Shown: positions 12,301 through 23,081 of the stretch, piece by piece
Layout of the letters: each line of letters starts with the position of its first letter
Numbering within the stretch: position 1 is the first letter of the stretch
Assembly (NCBI GenBank): GCA_905250115.1
Contig: CAJNOI010000110.1
Location: 186,001 to 250,000, forward strand
Length of the DNA stretch: 64,000 nt
Source of the DNA: Adineta steineri
Taxonomy: Eukaryota > Rotifera > Eurotatoria > Adinetida > Adinetidae
Reading direction: 5' to 3'
Program-made: the position numbers and the translations under genes
The notes under the pieces: model-generated
Seen by the model: the letters and a program-made list of their open reading frames with translations, nothing else
Databases searched by the model: none
Told to the model about the DNA's origin: nothing

Positions 12301-14064
12301 ATCACAACGTGAATACATATTATTACATAACCATATTTCACATCCTTCTTCATCATCATATTTTATACCATCATGATCATTATAAAAGTATTCTTTGACA
12401 CCATTACAAAAACGATCAAATGAAACGACTCCATGTTCACCATGTAATAGACAAACTTCGTTTTTCAATATAGGAGACCAACATGTATTAGTTTCAGCAC
12501 ATCTTACGCGATATTTATCATTAAGTTGACAGCTATGTTCATACGTCTCATCATCTAATTGAAAACAATCTATTTGTCTATTCCTGATACGACTTGAAGA
12601 GATAACTTTCAATGAGTTTTGACATTGATATAATGATGAATAAATTGTAGGATCTTTTGTTTTGTTTTCGTAAGTAACATGAGAAATTAAACATGGACGA
12701 AAATGTCGTTCAATTGCTGATATTATTTCAATCCAAGATTCCATGATATAACTCATTCTTAATCTTAATTCAGAAACATCTAGACAAGTCAGATTTTCAC
12801 GAACTAAATCTGGTTTCATAAACTGACATAATTGTTGATCATAGCAGATATAATCAGGAAAAAAGAATTCTTTTATACTTCTATTCAAATGAAACTTTTC
12901 ATAGAACAAACGAATATGAGGAGCATGAATTGGTACGGTTGGAAATTGGAAAAATGAATTGCATTCTTCATGAATTGCATCAATTGAAATATTCATTAGC
13001 CACATTTCGCATGACTTACTATCAACTTCTGTGTCTAGTTCCGTAAGACACACCATAGTAATCCAACATTCATCTTTTAGACTACCTTTGCTTTTCATGG
13101 AGTCTATCAACAATAAATGACGACCGTTCTCACACATAGAAAATGTTTCGACACATTGACCATCACCACAAGCAAATGCACCTCCATCTGGTCTACAAGA
13201 ATGTTCTTCACAATGAAATGTCGGATCTTGAAAGCAAAAATCTTTATACATGAGATCTAATACTTGATCCGACCGATCAAGACAATCGGCATCACCGACA
13301 CCATCCTCCCAAAGTTCGCCTGATATACATAATCCATTATGACATCGATATTCATTTTCTTCGCATTCATTGATTTCCATATCGAAGCAATATTCTTCAT
13401 CAGAACCTTCATCAAAACAATCAATAATTCCATTGCATACTTCACGCCAATCAAGACACCAAGGTTCTCCATTACGATGACATTTTAAAAGTACATAGCA
13501 GGGTACTTGGATTATCGTATCGAGTGATTCGAAGTATGATAATCTTCCATGAAACATTGCTTCAACAATCTGATTGAAAGATATCTGTTCATGAAATCCA
13601 AATGAATATTGACATCGAGAACCAAACCACGGTTCGGTACAATTATAGAATTCTTCATTTAGTGAAGTATCTAACATACTTAAATAGAATTCATAACGTT
13701 GAGCGATATCTATCGAAACTGACCAAGATAAAAGTTGCAATGAAGTGATACTCTGTAAACGTAATTGTTCGAAACTTAATTTTTGAGAAGATAGATCAAT
13801 AGAGTTTTCAAGCAATCGTTCGCGACGGTTTTCTGGACGAAAACAATATGGAATAACTTCATCAATTACATCCAATAATTCTTGAGCAGATGGTTTTTCA
13901 TAATAAATATGATAATTTAAACAATCATATTGTAAAGAATTAATTTTCATTGTTTCTTTACTGTCATAAATATTTAGTTGACAGTTGGTAGTTGTCCATC
14001 GATATAAAAATATCAAGAAAACCTGAAAAACTATTTTACCTTTTTCAGTTGAATATACGTTCAT
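9364..14064 (-). CDS. Large LDLa/EGF-domain receptor with C-terminal GPCR-like 7TM
   Basis: This is a single uninterrupted exon of 1566 residues. An N-terminal hydrophobic segment (about residues 10-22) acts as a signal sequence or anchor. The ectodomain has a series of LDL-receptor class A modules, the clearest being CLDWREVCNGIIDCFDEG.DEEYC at about 205-227, with others at about 233-266 and 585-605 (CDGYWACKDGRDEDNC). Several EGF-like modules follow, with typical ends such as CKCPPSYYGHLC, CRCNSKWTGTHC, CICPDRYFGYKC and CICPECFFGNEC. From about residue 1250 there are seven hydrophobic helices, and the tail is basic (HYRRRFRIF). The order LDLa-EGF-7TM suggests a cell-surface adhesion or pattern-sensing receptor. 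No GAIN/GPS cleavage motif is evident, so it differs from standard adhesion GPCRs. Ligand and G protein are unknown. Absence of introns in 4.7 kb is notable in this intron-rich genome. Confidence 0.88.
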   Translation of the reverse strand: MNVYSTEKGKIVFQVFLIFLYRWTTTNCQLNIYDSKETMKINSLQYDCLNYHIYYEKPSAQELLDVIDEVIPYCFRPENRRERLLENSIDLSSQKLSFEQLRLQSITSLQLLSWSVSIDIAQRYEFYLSMLDTSLNEEFYNCTEPWFGSRCQYSFGFHEQISFNQIVEAMFHGRLSYFESLDTIIQVPCYVLLKCHRNGEPWCLDWREVCNGIIDCFDEGSDEEYCFDMEINECEENEYRCHNGLCISGELWEDGVGDADCLDRSDQVLDLMYKDFCFQDPTFHCEEHSCRPDGGAFACGDGQCVETFSMCENGRHLLLIDSMKSKGSLKDECWITMVCLTELDTEVDSKSCEMWLMNISIDAIHEECNSFFQFPTVPIHAPHIRLFYEKFHLNRSIKEFFFPDYICYDQQLCQFMKPDLVRENLTCLDVSELRLRMSYIMESWIEIISAIERHFRPCLISHVTYENKTKDPTIYSSLYQCQNSLKVISSSRIRNRQIDCFQLDDETYEHSCQLNDKYRVRCAETNTCWSPILKNEVCLLHGEHGVVSFDRFCNGVKEYFYNDHDGIKYDDEEGCEIWLCNNMYSRCDGYWACKDGRDEDNCGHGKCPSGTQACVDRFNYTVFCLPSERVNNGDVDCLGASDEQHECRRRYPPTDISLRFRCSTDNECLSSFQLCDDELDCPKSREDEGELCDIFQVFNCKNDLIYNRNEVEQVLCDLSEQDNRRIQYFSVRTLPSYPSLEQNFINESFSWPIDQPLVTNSTTFVIGNSSWYCNRGLTVHLRSENDTFNNVCKCPPSYYGHLCQYQNQRISLTLHLSSVDRHTTYAIVIMLIDEIDKRQDIISYDQFVYITKQSCSVKLNRYLLFPERPKNISHNYSIRIDAFEKTQITYVGSWYFPINFLFLPINRMGISLILSNQSVDNSSSCLTSCVNGRCVKYLNKNKYFCRCNSKWTGTHCNISINHQICSYDSFHLGITYNQSICVCPLNKFGSRCLFTSTCPINACKNNGKCVPADVTKSNSRYTCICPDRYFGYKCQNLKARLNVSLIGIDIPAYVVGYFFTLSNQSNPITTIKLQKLTLFQHSVTFYISMLYHMAIVQANKKFYLAVIQQLPQIDLSTSIRSTQECIPVEHLLNSTILNMTQYRRVVFFHKLCHMNYDLTCFIDEAYLCLCTNEHHANCMEFKHNRNFECKLKKYCANEAECVQDHPTCPSTRICICPECFFGNECQFYAKALGSTLDEILGYEFKRNVILSQQPITVKVSAIITMIIFLIGLVNCILSMMIFRREASQKVGCGIYLLTASINSLAIMILFTLKFWLLFLSYQLTLEERGLQTILLLNCRIVEPLLKVILYIDKWLHACVAIERIISVRQGINFDKQKSLRVAKYVIITMILSNFAIYIPQIIDLRVFTDKTEERSWCVVTYTSFVQIYSFTLIMFHYVGPLIINFISAATIIIITTRQRSTSQKNLSFKKHLVTKIKQHKHLLISPMIIITLTLPHLIISFVLKCDKSTHLLWFYLSGYFLSFIPSTCMFLIFVLPSPIYKKEFKHAISHYRRRFRIFLINNTTQY

Positions 14065-16322
14065 TATTAAAGATTTATATGATAACTTGTGTCAATTGTC
14101 ACAGTAAACGGTATATATAACGCGAGTAAAATGATATTTATTAGACCTTTTAACAAGAAAAAAAATCTTTTTTTTTCTACGAAAGAAACTGTAAATGAGT
14201 AAATACTATAATTGTTATACGTGAGGAATGGATTTTAGAGATAGAAAATAATCAATAAGAATGAACACACGTTCAAATAGTTAATAAGCGTGTGAAAAGA
14301 GACGATAAAAGTTTCAAGGTAATATATATATTACGCAGAAACAAAATATCAATGTCAATTTATTATAACCATCTTTCTATTTACACTTCGTGCTAAATTG
14401 CTGTTTTATAAAATAATAATTGAATTATCATAAGTAATATGAGACTTTAATTTATAAAGAAAATAATTCTAATAATGAATAAAAAGTATACAGAGTATTC
14501 TCAAATATTTTAGTTTACACATATTACAATATATGAGTGAATTGTAAAATTATTGTAATTTTGTCTCGGATATAACTTGTAAATATTACAGTTAACAATA
14601 TATACTTATCGGATATAAAACTGATTGATTGTTTCGTGACATTTGATATGACACTTTTTTCTTTATACCATGTGTACGGTGTAATCCTTGAATTCCTGTC
14701 ACATGAGATTATTATGTGTATAACTATCCCACATATGAAGCCATAATAGGTATATTCTAATTTTTAATTGATTCCATATTTAAAGGTCTATCAAGACTCG
14801 TATACAAAGTACCTCTAATTTGCGTCGTATGAGTTAATAAATTAACAGAAAAGGTTTCTAATTATGTACTTCTTGGAATTGGCTAATTCTTTCATTGAAA
14901 AAACATCACAAAAATTATTGTTAGAAATTTTATTTAGATTAGAAACAAATTAATTTGCAGTTTTAGTCCATCTATCTTCGATATTATATCAGTTTTATCA
15001 GTAAGATTTTGTCATTAAAAAGAATCTTTTTCGATTTCTTCTACTAGTGAACAATGTTTTTATTATCATTCAGTCATTTAGTCCATATCTATAAAAGTCG
15101 ATAAGGAGATAATCATTTCTCTTATTTTATTTCTTAGTTATTTTTAGCTTAGATTCCCAAAAATACATTGAACTATGGAAAGATGTCTTTTATTTGAAAA
15201 TATTAAAATATTTTTTTAAATGAATTACTTTTATGAGAAAATTCAAATTATAATATTCTCAATAATAGTTTATTAATAAATATTTTTTTCTCTAGTGAAA
15301 AATAAAAACGTTCTGCTGTATCCAACACTGAGGTTATTCAATATAAAATTATAAAAAGATTTAAATAAAACAAGATAAATTGTTTTTATTCAAATAAAGA
15401 ATAATACAATGTACAAATATTTAAATACTCATGATCAGTTTTTTGGAATTTGACTGTCTATTTTATTATTATAACGTTCTTTATTATTACTTATAATTTT
15501 TTGTATCGAAAATTTCGTACAAATAAAAGAGTTTCTAATATCAGATGTTGAAAAACTTCGCTATTATACAAACGAATGCATTGGCTGATGTATCTATACT
15601 GAAAATATTAATTTATGTCTAGATGTAAAAGTAGAAATATGCATTTTTTTACAGATAGAAAGAGTTTCCAACAAAAATGATTATAAACGTGTCTTTTATT
15701 TTTGTTATCTATGAATATGACGTAGTTATTGTGATGCTTCAAATGGCTGATCCTATATTATTATAGACGAGCTTTAGATATACTGATCAGACGACAACTA
15801 GCTGATTGTTGATAGAAGTATCAAATCATTATCTAAATAAAAAAACAAAAATGACTCTCAATTTCGTTGGATTCATTGTTCTTTGACTTTATATTTGAAT
15901 CATTTCAGACATATTTTTTCGTATATTTTAATTTATAGCAGAAACTTCCGACAATGCCTTCTGCTCGTTTCATATCGTATCTACATCAAAGAATAGAAGA
16001 AGGTGAGTTATATTGTTATCAGTCCATTCGATACTATTCAAGTGAAGATTAAAATTCATACAGTAATATTTTATTTTAGTAGATGTATATTTGTTCATCA
16101 ATAATACAAGTTAGTAACTAGCATATATTCGACAATTTCTTTCACTGATTAAACTAAGAAAATATGGCAAGTGTATCTGTCATTAACTACTAAATTATTT
16201 TTTTTTCATTTCAATACGTTATTCGATGTTTTTATTAATCATCAAAACAAAAAACATTAAACATGTATTTTTTCAAAATCTTGAGTAAAATATAAATGTT
16301 AATAAAATTGGATAGATCAATT
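14065..16322. other. Long AT-rich intergenic region
   Basis: Upstream of the minus-strand receptor and downstream of the minus-strand defensin gene. A short frame at 15954-16003 (starting MPSARFISYL) ends at a GTGAGT donor-like site but has no convincing partner exon. I see no RNA gene or repeat family member here. Confidence 0.5.
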
Positions 16323-16645
16323 TTATAGAAAGTAACATTTACATCTCCATTCACCTTCAAACTCTCGGCAGTGACCAGTATGATACTTTAAGCGTCTGCA
16401 ATGAAGTCTGCACTCGATTGCATCATGTAGATTTCCTTCTTCACATTGACGTGCACGAACATCATCTTCTGTACTTTCATTTTCGAACATTTCTAAAAAG
16501 TTAACAAGTGATTAACTTGAATATTGATGATACATAACTTTGTCTACTTACGAGCACCTGAGTTTTTACCAACTTGAGCTTTAGATAGCGCTCCAAACAA
16601 TAACATGCAGCATAACAAACTGGCGATGAATTGAACAGCGTTCAT
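16323..16645 (-). CDS. CS-alpha-beta defensin-like antimicrobial peptide precursor (2 coding exons)
   Basis: Exons are 16552-16645 and 16323-16492, joined across a 59-bp GTAAGT..TTTTTAG intron, giving 87 residues. Residues 1-23 form a signal peptide (MNAVQFIASLLCCMLLFGAL then SKA). Residues 24-46 form an acidic propeptide (ENESTEDD) ending in RAR. The mature peptide would start at Q47. Its six cysteines (48, 59, 63, 73, 82, 84) are spaced C-x10-C-x3-C-x9-C-x8-C-x-C, the invertebrate defensin pattern. The pattern implies the pairing C1-C4, C2-C5, C3-C6. GHC-x8-C fits the gamma-core rule GxC...C. The mature part is rich in Arg, His and Lys. The family permeabilises bacterial or fungal membranes or binds cell-wall precursors; activity here is inferred. 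A 54-bp 5' UTR intron (16650-16703, GTAAGT..AAG) is likely. Confidence 0.82.
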
Positions 16646-16703
16646 AGTGCTTGTGTAAAATATATAAATATATATTATAAAAATTATCCGATTTGACACT
16701 TAC

Positions 16704-16787
16704 CTATATAATTTTGAAGTAATAAATAGTGATAGTAGTAGATTATAAGTTATAAATTTTACTGGCTACACAGGCTTATATATATAC
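16704..16787 (-). promoter_or_regulatory. Core promoter and 5' UTR exon of the defensin gene
   Basis: On the minus strand, TATATATATAAG (16775-16787) precedes by about 30 bases a likely start region. The following non-coding exon ends at an AG/GTAAGT donor at 16704/16703. Immune-type enhancer sites were not recognised. Confidence 0.5.
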
Positions 16788-18944
16788 TAAATTATTACAG
16801 TGGGCGAAAAAGCAAATGGTGACTCTTTTGTTAACATAAGTTTTTTTTCATGAGAATTAGGAAGTAAAATTTATCTGTATTGGAGAGAGAGAGATTCCAA
16901 TATGCTTTATTTATTTTTTTGTGAGAAAGGAAGCAGATATTGCACTTTCTAAGAAAACTAACACCTACACAAAAAGAAATCAACTTTCATTCTTAATTTC
17001 GTCGAAAAATATTTTATTTTAAATCGCAATAGATGATCGAATGATATGACAATATAACAAGTTAAAATGATCTGTTTATTAAATTTAATTCCATTACAAA
17101 AACTTAGTGAACCAATTAATTAAATGCACTAGATTGTATGATATTTTGATCAATGAGTTTCAAAACAAAATACTATTTTCAAACTTATATTTATTAAGAT
17201 TATGAAATGTTCCTTTTTATATACAATCAAAACAATGTCATTCAATAGAAACATATTTTATTTTTCAGAAAACACATTATATAGCATATGATCTAGTCAA
17301 CAGAGTGTGGATTCTATTGTACATGATGATATACAGATAAAGATGAATACGATATTGTAATCATAACAACGATATTAGAAAGACACATGTCAATGAAAAT
17401 CGAATAGTTCAAGTCTTTAATCAATCATGTATATTTATCCATTTAATTTCAAAGCTAAATTTCATATTTTATATCCTTTTAGTAATTATTAGTTGTTCAA
17501 AGTGAATTGTAATAAAAATATTCAATTTATTGTTCTATCATATAGTTATGAAATGATATTGAATCTGTTTCAAACAGACAGCGTTGTACGCTGAGTAGTA
17601 TGAACTAATTTTGCACTACTGTAATATGAAAAATATTGTCATATTACCAACAAAAACACATAATAGTTTCTCATTTACGTGTACTATGTACTTCCTATTT
17701 GAAAATGAATAATCTATATTATCAGTCAATGTGAAAATAGCATATTTTATTTTACGATACACAATTGTTTTGTACTATACGTAGATAGATAGATTGATAT
17801 TTTCTCAATGAATCTTTTCAAACGATAAAACATCGATTATCATTGAGTTCAATAGTTCTCTTTTTTGAAATATTGAATATGTGCAAAGAGATTTATTTTG
17901 TATTTATAAGAAAAAATGAAAAATTATTTGAAAAATACACTATGGTTTTTTACCTTACTATCTATCATATAATATTAACACTAGAGAAAGAGTAAATATT
18001 GATTTTATAACTATATGACGCTTGGACTTTCAATGAGTCATAAACAACTCTTTCATGGAAAATGCAATTGTGACGTGTATATTTTTCTGAAGAAAATTTC
18101 AAATAATGAATCATATAGCATACATGATATCGAAAAGAAAAATTATTATTAAATACATTTCATAAACGAAATAGTAAATGTCAAGTCTTCGAAAAAACAG
18201 ACTTTTGTCTTAATCTATTATATATACACACGCTAACATTAATAAAAATTAGTTTTTTGAGGGTTTTATGAGACCTTACATGCCCTAAAAATTTCAGGTT
18301 ATTTGGATCATTGTATGTTTAAGATCGATTGTCGAGTGGTGAGGGGGGGGGCTTAAACGATCATAAACTTGCGTATTTGTACTTGTAGATTGCATTTTAG
18401 CAAACTTGAACGTAAGCATCAGAATAATAAACAATCGATTCATATAGTATTAAATGTTCTGACCATTGTTAGTATCTTTCTAAGTTGTTTATAATTTTTC
18501 AAATTTATTCTTAGGTCTTCAGTAACAAATCTCTCAAATTCTTTGAGTTTATTGAAGATGACAGGCTACAAAACGACAGGTGACAATTCTAAATTTTTAA
18601 AAATCCAAAAATCTATTGTAACATGTCATAACATAAACTTGATTTTTCTAATGTATTCGCATTTCTTTGAGAGTGACACCGTAAGAAATAGAATGTTTCT
18701 CTAATAAATTATATTATTCATCAAGCCTGCATTTTAGTTGTATTTGCATATAATTATTGTACCGATATTTACAGAATTTCAATAAATATTGTAATCAAAG
18801 TAGCAAAAAGAAAACATATACGTCATAACCGATTATAGAGATTTGTTAATTTATCATGATACGTTCTTCATTAATTCTTATATAAAAACGTAGGATATAG
18901 TTTCGATATGTCATTTTTCCGATTTATCAGTGGAATCATTTAGA
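16788..18944. other. Long AT-rich intergenic region
   Basis: Two kilobases of AT-rich DNA upstream of the defensin gene, with poly-A/T runs and a G run (GAGGGGGGGGG near 18342). No gene, RNA or repeat family member that I can support. Confidence 0.5.
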
Positions 18945-19223
18945 TCACGATGCTGCTCTTTTATAGATTTGATTTCTGGAAGATAACATAAACTTTTGTT
19001 GTTGATTAAATGCATAAGTAAATTTTAAATTGATCTTGAGTCCATTGTACAGTACTAATCTGTTTTTTATATGATATTGGATATGAACGTGCATAAAACC
19101 AATAAAAGGTGCAATAATAAATGCCATTGGAAGAGCAATAGAAAAACTAAGATTTGATTCAAGTTCAAATGCAAATAACAAATTTGCAAGTATACAAAAA
19201 CTAGAAAGTCCAATTTTAATCAT
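18945..19223 (-). CDS. Hypothetical small membrane protein or single exon of one
   Basis: A 92-residue frame starting MIKIGLSSFCILANLLFAFE. Two hydrophobic stretches (about residues 5-20 and 28-45, the second LPMAFIIAPFIGFMHVHIQY) are followed by a basic, Gln/Lys-rich tail. The composition differs from random AT-rich frames in having a clean amphipathic boundary and a positive C-terminus, but I recognise no family. It could be the last exon of a longer gene, since a TTTCTAG acceptor-like site overlaps its start. Treat as tentative. Confidence 0.3.
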   Translation of the reverse strand: MIKIGLSSFCILANLLFAFELESNLSFSIALPMAFIIAPFIGFMHVHIQYHIKNRLVLYNGLKINLKFTYAFNQQQKFMLSSRNQIYKRAAS

Positions 19224-20552
19224 TGGATAAAATACTATTAATGACGTTACCTCTTCTTTCTTATATCACATGTGCTTGAATTTTTCCATTCCTATCTATT
19301 ATATATGTTCGATCTTTTCTTTTCGTTCTCTATGTGCCATAGTTTCATATGTATTATATTTAATAAAATTTTTCCGATTGTTCAACTTCGATCATACGCT
19401 GGATATTTCCTAAAGATGGGTGATGATTTTTCATAAATAAAGATAGAGAGTTAGACACTGAACACCAGTCAATAAGGCTGTAACAGGGCTAAAAACGAAT
19501 AAAAGGAAAAGAACAGAAAAAAGTCTGAGATTCACATCGTTTCTATGGAGATGTATTAAGATAAGCGGCATAGACTAAAGATACAAGATAATAAAAAAAT
19601 TACTTTTTTCTGTTTTCTATCGGCTTAGAAATACTTAACGTTTTTCTTTCCATTACTTCATTATATAAAAAAAGTGACGACATACTCAGAAAAAAAAACC
19701 AAGAAATATTAAATACAACTATTTTTGCGCTCATTTATTATGGTGAAAATCTTTTTTTATAATTTTTCCCTGCAATTTCAGTCGACCAGGATGTTTTTCT
19801 TCTTCTACACGTAATACAGCTAACCTTTTTATTATATAGATAATTATCTGTTTGTTCTATCCTTTTTTCCATTCTAATATAATAAAATCACTATCTTCTT
19901 GCTAGCAACTTAAAACAAGCGTAGCCCTTACCAATTTTATGAGATAAAATAAATGTTTTTCAGTAGAGAATATTCTTATTTAGTCGTTTAGTTGCGATTT
20001 CAAAAATATGATTCTTGTTTGTTTAATTGAGAAATAGAGATAGATTTTTATTCCATTGTCTTTAATTAAGATATATCAGTAAGTTCTTACCTTTCATATT
20101 CGCTTGAGATGTATAAACAGATTCTTCTTCTTGTTTAATTAGCATACAGGAAAAGGTTTTAATAAATGGGTATAGATGTCTTTTTTTCCTAAGTGAACCT
20201 GTTTTAGGTATAAGATAGATTTGATATACTCGTTTACGGTATAGAAGAGCTTCTAAATCCTCCAGATAGTTATATAAAAGAGTTTATAAAAGTGCAACGT
20301 ATAATAAATCATTTACCGATCTCTTATTCTACACATTTTTTACAATGTATCAATCATCAAAAAATCCAGTATAATGGTTACAACTCCAGAAGAAGAGTAG
20401 AGGAGTAGGAATCCTTCTAGAGTAATCAAGAGGTTTTTCTCTCAGGATGTTCTATGTAGCTGTTACTAAGAGCGTCTCTGGATAATCTTTAAAAAGTTAT
20501 TATTGTTACTCATCGATAGCTTTTTATATAAGAAAAATGGTAAAATGTGGAT
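19224..20552. other. AT-rich intergenic region
   Basis: No coding frame with a recognisable motif, no RNA gene seen. The sequence is pyrimidine-rich in parts (TTTCTTTTCTTTTCG near 19310). Confidence 0.5.
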
Positions 20553-20611
20553 CTTGAGGATGTGGATGTAGCTAATACATGAATAAAAACACTCATATCC
20601 GCACTCTTAAG
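20553..20611. repeat. Telomere-like short inverted-repeat element, near-complete copy
   Basis: It begins CTTGAGGATGTGGATGTAGC and ends CACTCATATCCGCACTCTTAAG in the opposite sense, so the ends CTTGAG / CTTAAG are inverted. At 59 bp it is one of the clearest complete members of the family. Confidence 0.7.
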
Positions 20612-22129
20612 ATGCTGCAAAGCTAATAAACTATTTTGTCCAGAAAGACTTCCCAAAAGCAGCATCATAAACTTATTTTCTACCATCAATCCAGACATAA
20701 ATACGATTGTTTCATTGAGAATTTTTATAGTTATTATATATATTAAATGACGTGAAAGATTGAGAGACTCAAGAGGCTTTCATTGTTTTTCTAATGGATA
20801 TAAAAATAATGTTATCAAAATATCAAATACTAAACAAAAGACATGACCTTTTCGAGTTCTAATGATTTAAATAGTATAAAAATATAGAAACAATGTTACA
20901 AATGAATAAGTCAGATTTTACTCTAATAAAAACAGCAGCTATTCATACTACTCGAAAAAAATATTACATTATAAATATTCATTTCATATATAAACAGCTT
21001 CTCTACTTCCTACCAGTACTTCAGCTACATTCATAATAAAAGTATCTTATTACATTTTTATCATGCATCGATTGGATACGTCTATACACACAGGCAGTTA
21101 ACCATGAGATGATACGTGAGAAATGATATGCAAAATAAAAGAGTAGACGTGGATTCACATATAAAAAAAGTAGGAAGTGAAAAGGTTAACATTAAACGTG
21201 TAGCAAGAAAGAAAAAAAAAATCGAATGTGCAACAATCGTCGGCGTTATACCATTTTTCAATAGCTGTTTATTACTTAGACTAGAAGGTTTGAAGGTAGG
21301 AGAATATTTCTAGTTCACAAAATATCCCACTAGATCTGCTTGATGCATTACTTGACAAATATTCACAAGTTTAATTAATGATAAATGTGAGAATAATCAC
21401 TCCGACTAGATACCTGTCATGTCCACCGGACATGATATACTCTCTTTCCTCTTTCATGCATCTGCTTGCATTCATACTCCTCGCCCTTTTTCCCTCTTTC
21501 TCACACATATACATCCCCACTCTATCTTCCATATATTTTGTATGTTTTTTACATTTCGTCTCGTGCTCTTCTTCGTTCTATATCATATACACATTCTTTC
21601 TTCGTTTCATCTTTTATGATATAGCTTACGCGTGATGATATGTGCTTATGGTATGCTTCACTCCTTTCTGTTTTTTCTTGGAATATACACGATGAGATAT
21701 TCATCACAATACCGTACTTCTTTTTTTATTTACCACTTAAGTTCGATCACCAGTTACTCAAGAATTGAGCCGTGCTTCTAAATTCCTAGTATGAATTTAT
21801 CTAATATCTCTTAGAGTATCGACGAGAAGACACTGATAAAGTGAGCACATGTTGCATCGATCCTCAAATCTTTAGAAGGATGAAACAACGAATGCAACTA
21901 ACTTCACAAGAATCTTCGAGTTCCTACACAAGCGAATGATCAGAAATTGATTCAACTTTTACTAATGATCTTACTATCAACATGTGCTCACAATTAATAT
22001 ATAAATAACAAAAGAAATTTGAAAAAAATAAGTGACAATATTTTTTAATTCTTAGTCGTGTTAATATAAGTTTAGTCAACCCTTAATATATCCTATTTGT
22101 GTATAACTCATTGTCAAATAAGTGATCTT
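20612..22129. other. Intergenic region with pyrimidine-rich stretch, up to a gap
   Basis: 21420-21620 is C/T-rich on the plus strand and gives overlapping long frames in two phases. The frames read low-complexity Phe/Ser/His and lack any domain, so I do not call a gene. The region ends at the second scaffold gap. Confidence 0.5.
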
Positions 22130-22229
22130 NNNNNNNNNNNNNNNNNNNNNNNNNNNNNNNNNNNNNNNNNNNNNNNNNNNNNNNNNNNNNNNNNNNNNNN
22201 NNNNNNNNNNNNNNNNNNNNNNNNNNNNN
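22130..22229. other. Scaffold gap (100 N)
   Basis: Exactly 100 N. The 5' part of the following NHL gene is missing in it. Confidence 0.98.
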
Positions 22230-22826
22230 TTGTACGTTGGCCTCGTCGAAATGGTACAAGTGGAGAAACAATCATTTTAAATATTGCCTGTTGGGATTTA
22301 GTTATGGATAATGATGATTATCTTTATGTCTCTGACATAAGTAAACATGAAGTAACACGATGGAAAATAGGAGATAGACATGGAACATTAGTAGCAGGTG
22401 GAAATGGCAATGGTAATCGTCTTGATCAACTCAATCGTCCTTATTATATATTCGTCGATCAAGATCATTCAGTTTACGTATCAGATTGTGAGAATCATCG
22501 TGATGAAATGGTTGCAAGGTGCAAAAGAAGGCATTGTTGTTGCTGGGAGACAAGGTGAAGGAAATAGTTTGACACAATTGTCACGACCTTATGGAATAAT
22601 CGTTGATCAATTAGGTACTGTCTATGTAGCAGACTGTGGTAATCATCGAATAATGCGTTATTTAGATGGGACAACAAAAGGTAGCGTTATTATTGGTGAG
22701 AATAATGGTCAGAGAGAACAAACAAGTCAGCTCAGTCATCCAGTAGATGTATCATTCGATCAACAGGGAAATCTTTATGTTGGTGATAATGACAATTATC
22801 GAGTACAAAAATTTGAAATTGATTAA
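22230..22826 (+). pseudogene. NHL-repeat protein, 5' truncated by gap and frameshifted
   Basis: Beta-propeller NHL repeats are clear: DLVMDNDDYLYVSDISKHEV, then GGNGNGNRLDQLNRPYYIFV, DQDHSVYVSDCENHR, and after a frame change LSRPYGIIVDQLGTVYVADC with GNHRIMRYL, and LSHPVDVSFDQQGNLYVGDN before the stop. Family consensus at the break expects NHRVMKW, but the DNA reads AATCATCGTGATGAAATGG, which is two bases short. This is either a real 2-bp deletion or an assembly error near a gap. NHL propellers bind proteins, peptides or RNA, and bdelloids carry many. The gene converges on the next NHL gene (minus strand), so the pair may be an inverted duplicate that diverged. Confidence 0.75.
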
Positions 22827-22940
22827 AATATAGAAGTTATAATGATTGTAACTGAATGAACGATTGATAAAGTATATCATGTTTCTTTGAATTTTTTGTA
22901 TTTTTATCAATTAATAAATTCTTTCAAACACTGGAATTAT

Positions 22941-23001
22941 GGTGTGAATGTGAGTATCGATGTGCAAAAGGAGAAAGCTGACACCCACACCCACCCTCAT
23001 A
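22941..23001. repeat. Telomere-like inverted-repeat element between convergent genes
   Basis: The G-rich arm GGTGTGAATGTGAGTATCGA faces the C-rich arm ACACCCACACCCACCCTCAT. It lies exactly in the 255-bp space between the stop codons of two convergent NHL genes. Confidence 0.65.
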
Positions 23002-23081
23002 GTATATTATAGTCGTTAATAGGAAAATTTTGAAAAAGAAAAAAACATGTTAGTGGAACATACAGCAAATGTATGATTGAA

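Noticed and set aside
15954-16003. Possible first exon (MPSARFISYLHQRIEEG)
   Set aside because: Good donor-like GTGAGT, but the next acceptor leads to a stop within about 12 codons; insufficient support.
21378-21635. Overlapping 66-85 residue frames on the plus strand
   Set aside because: They come from a pyrimidine-rich tract, are low in complexity (Phe, Ser, His) and two phases are open at once; no domain or splice context.
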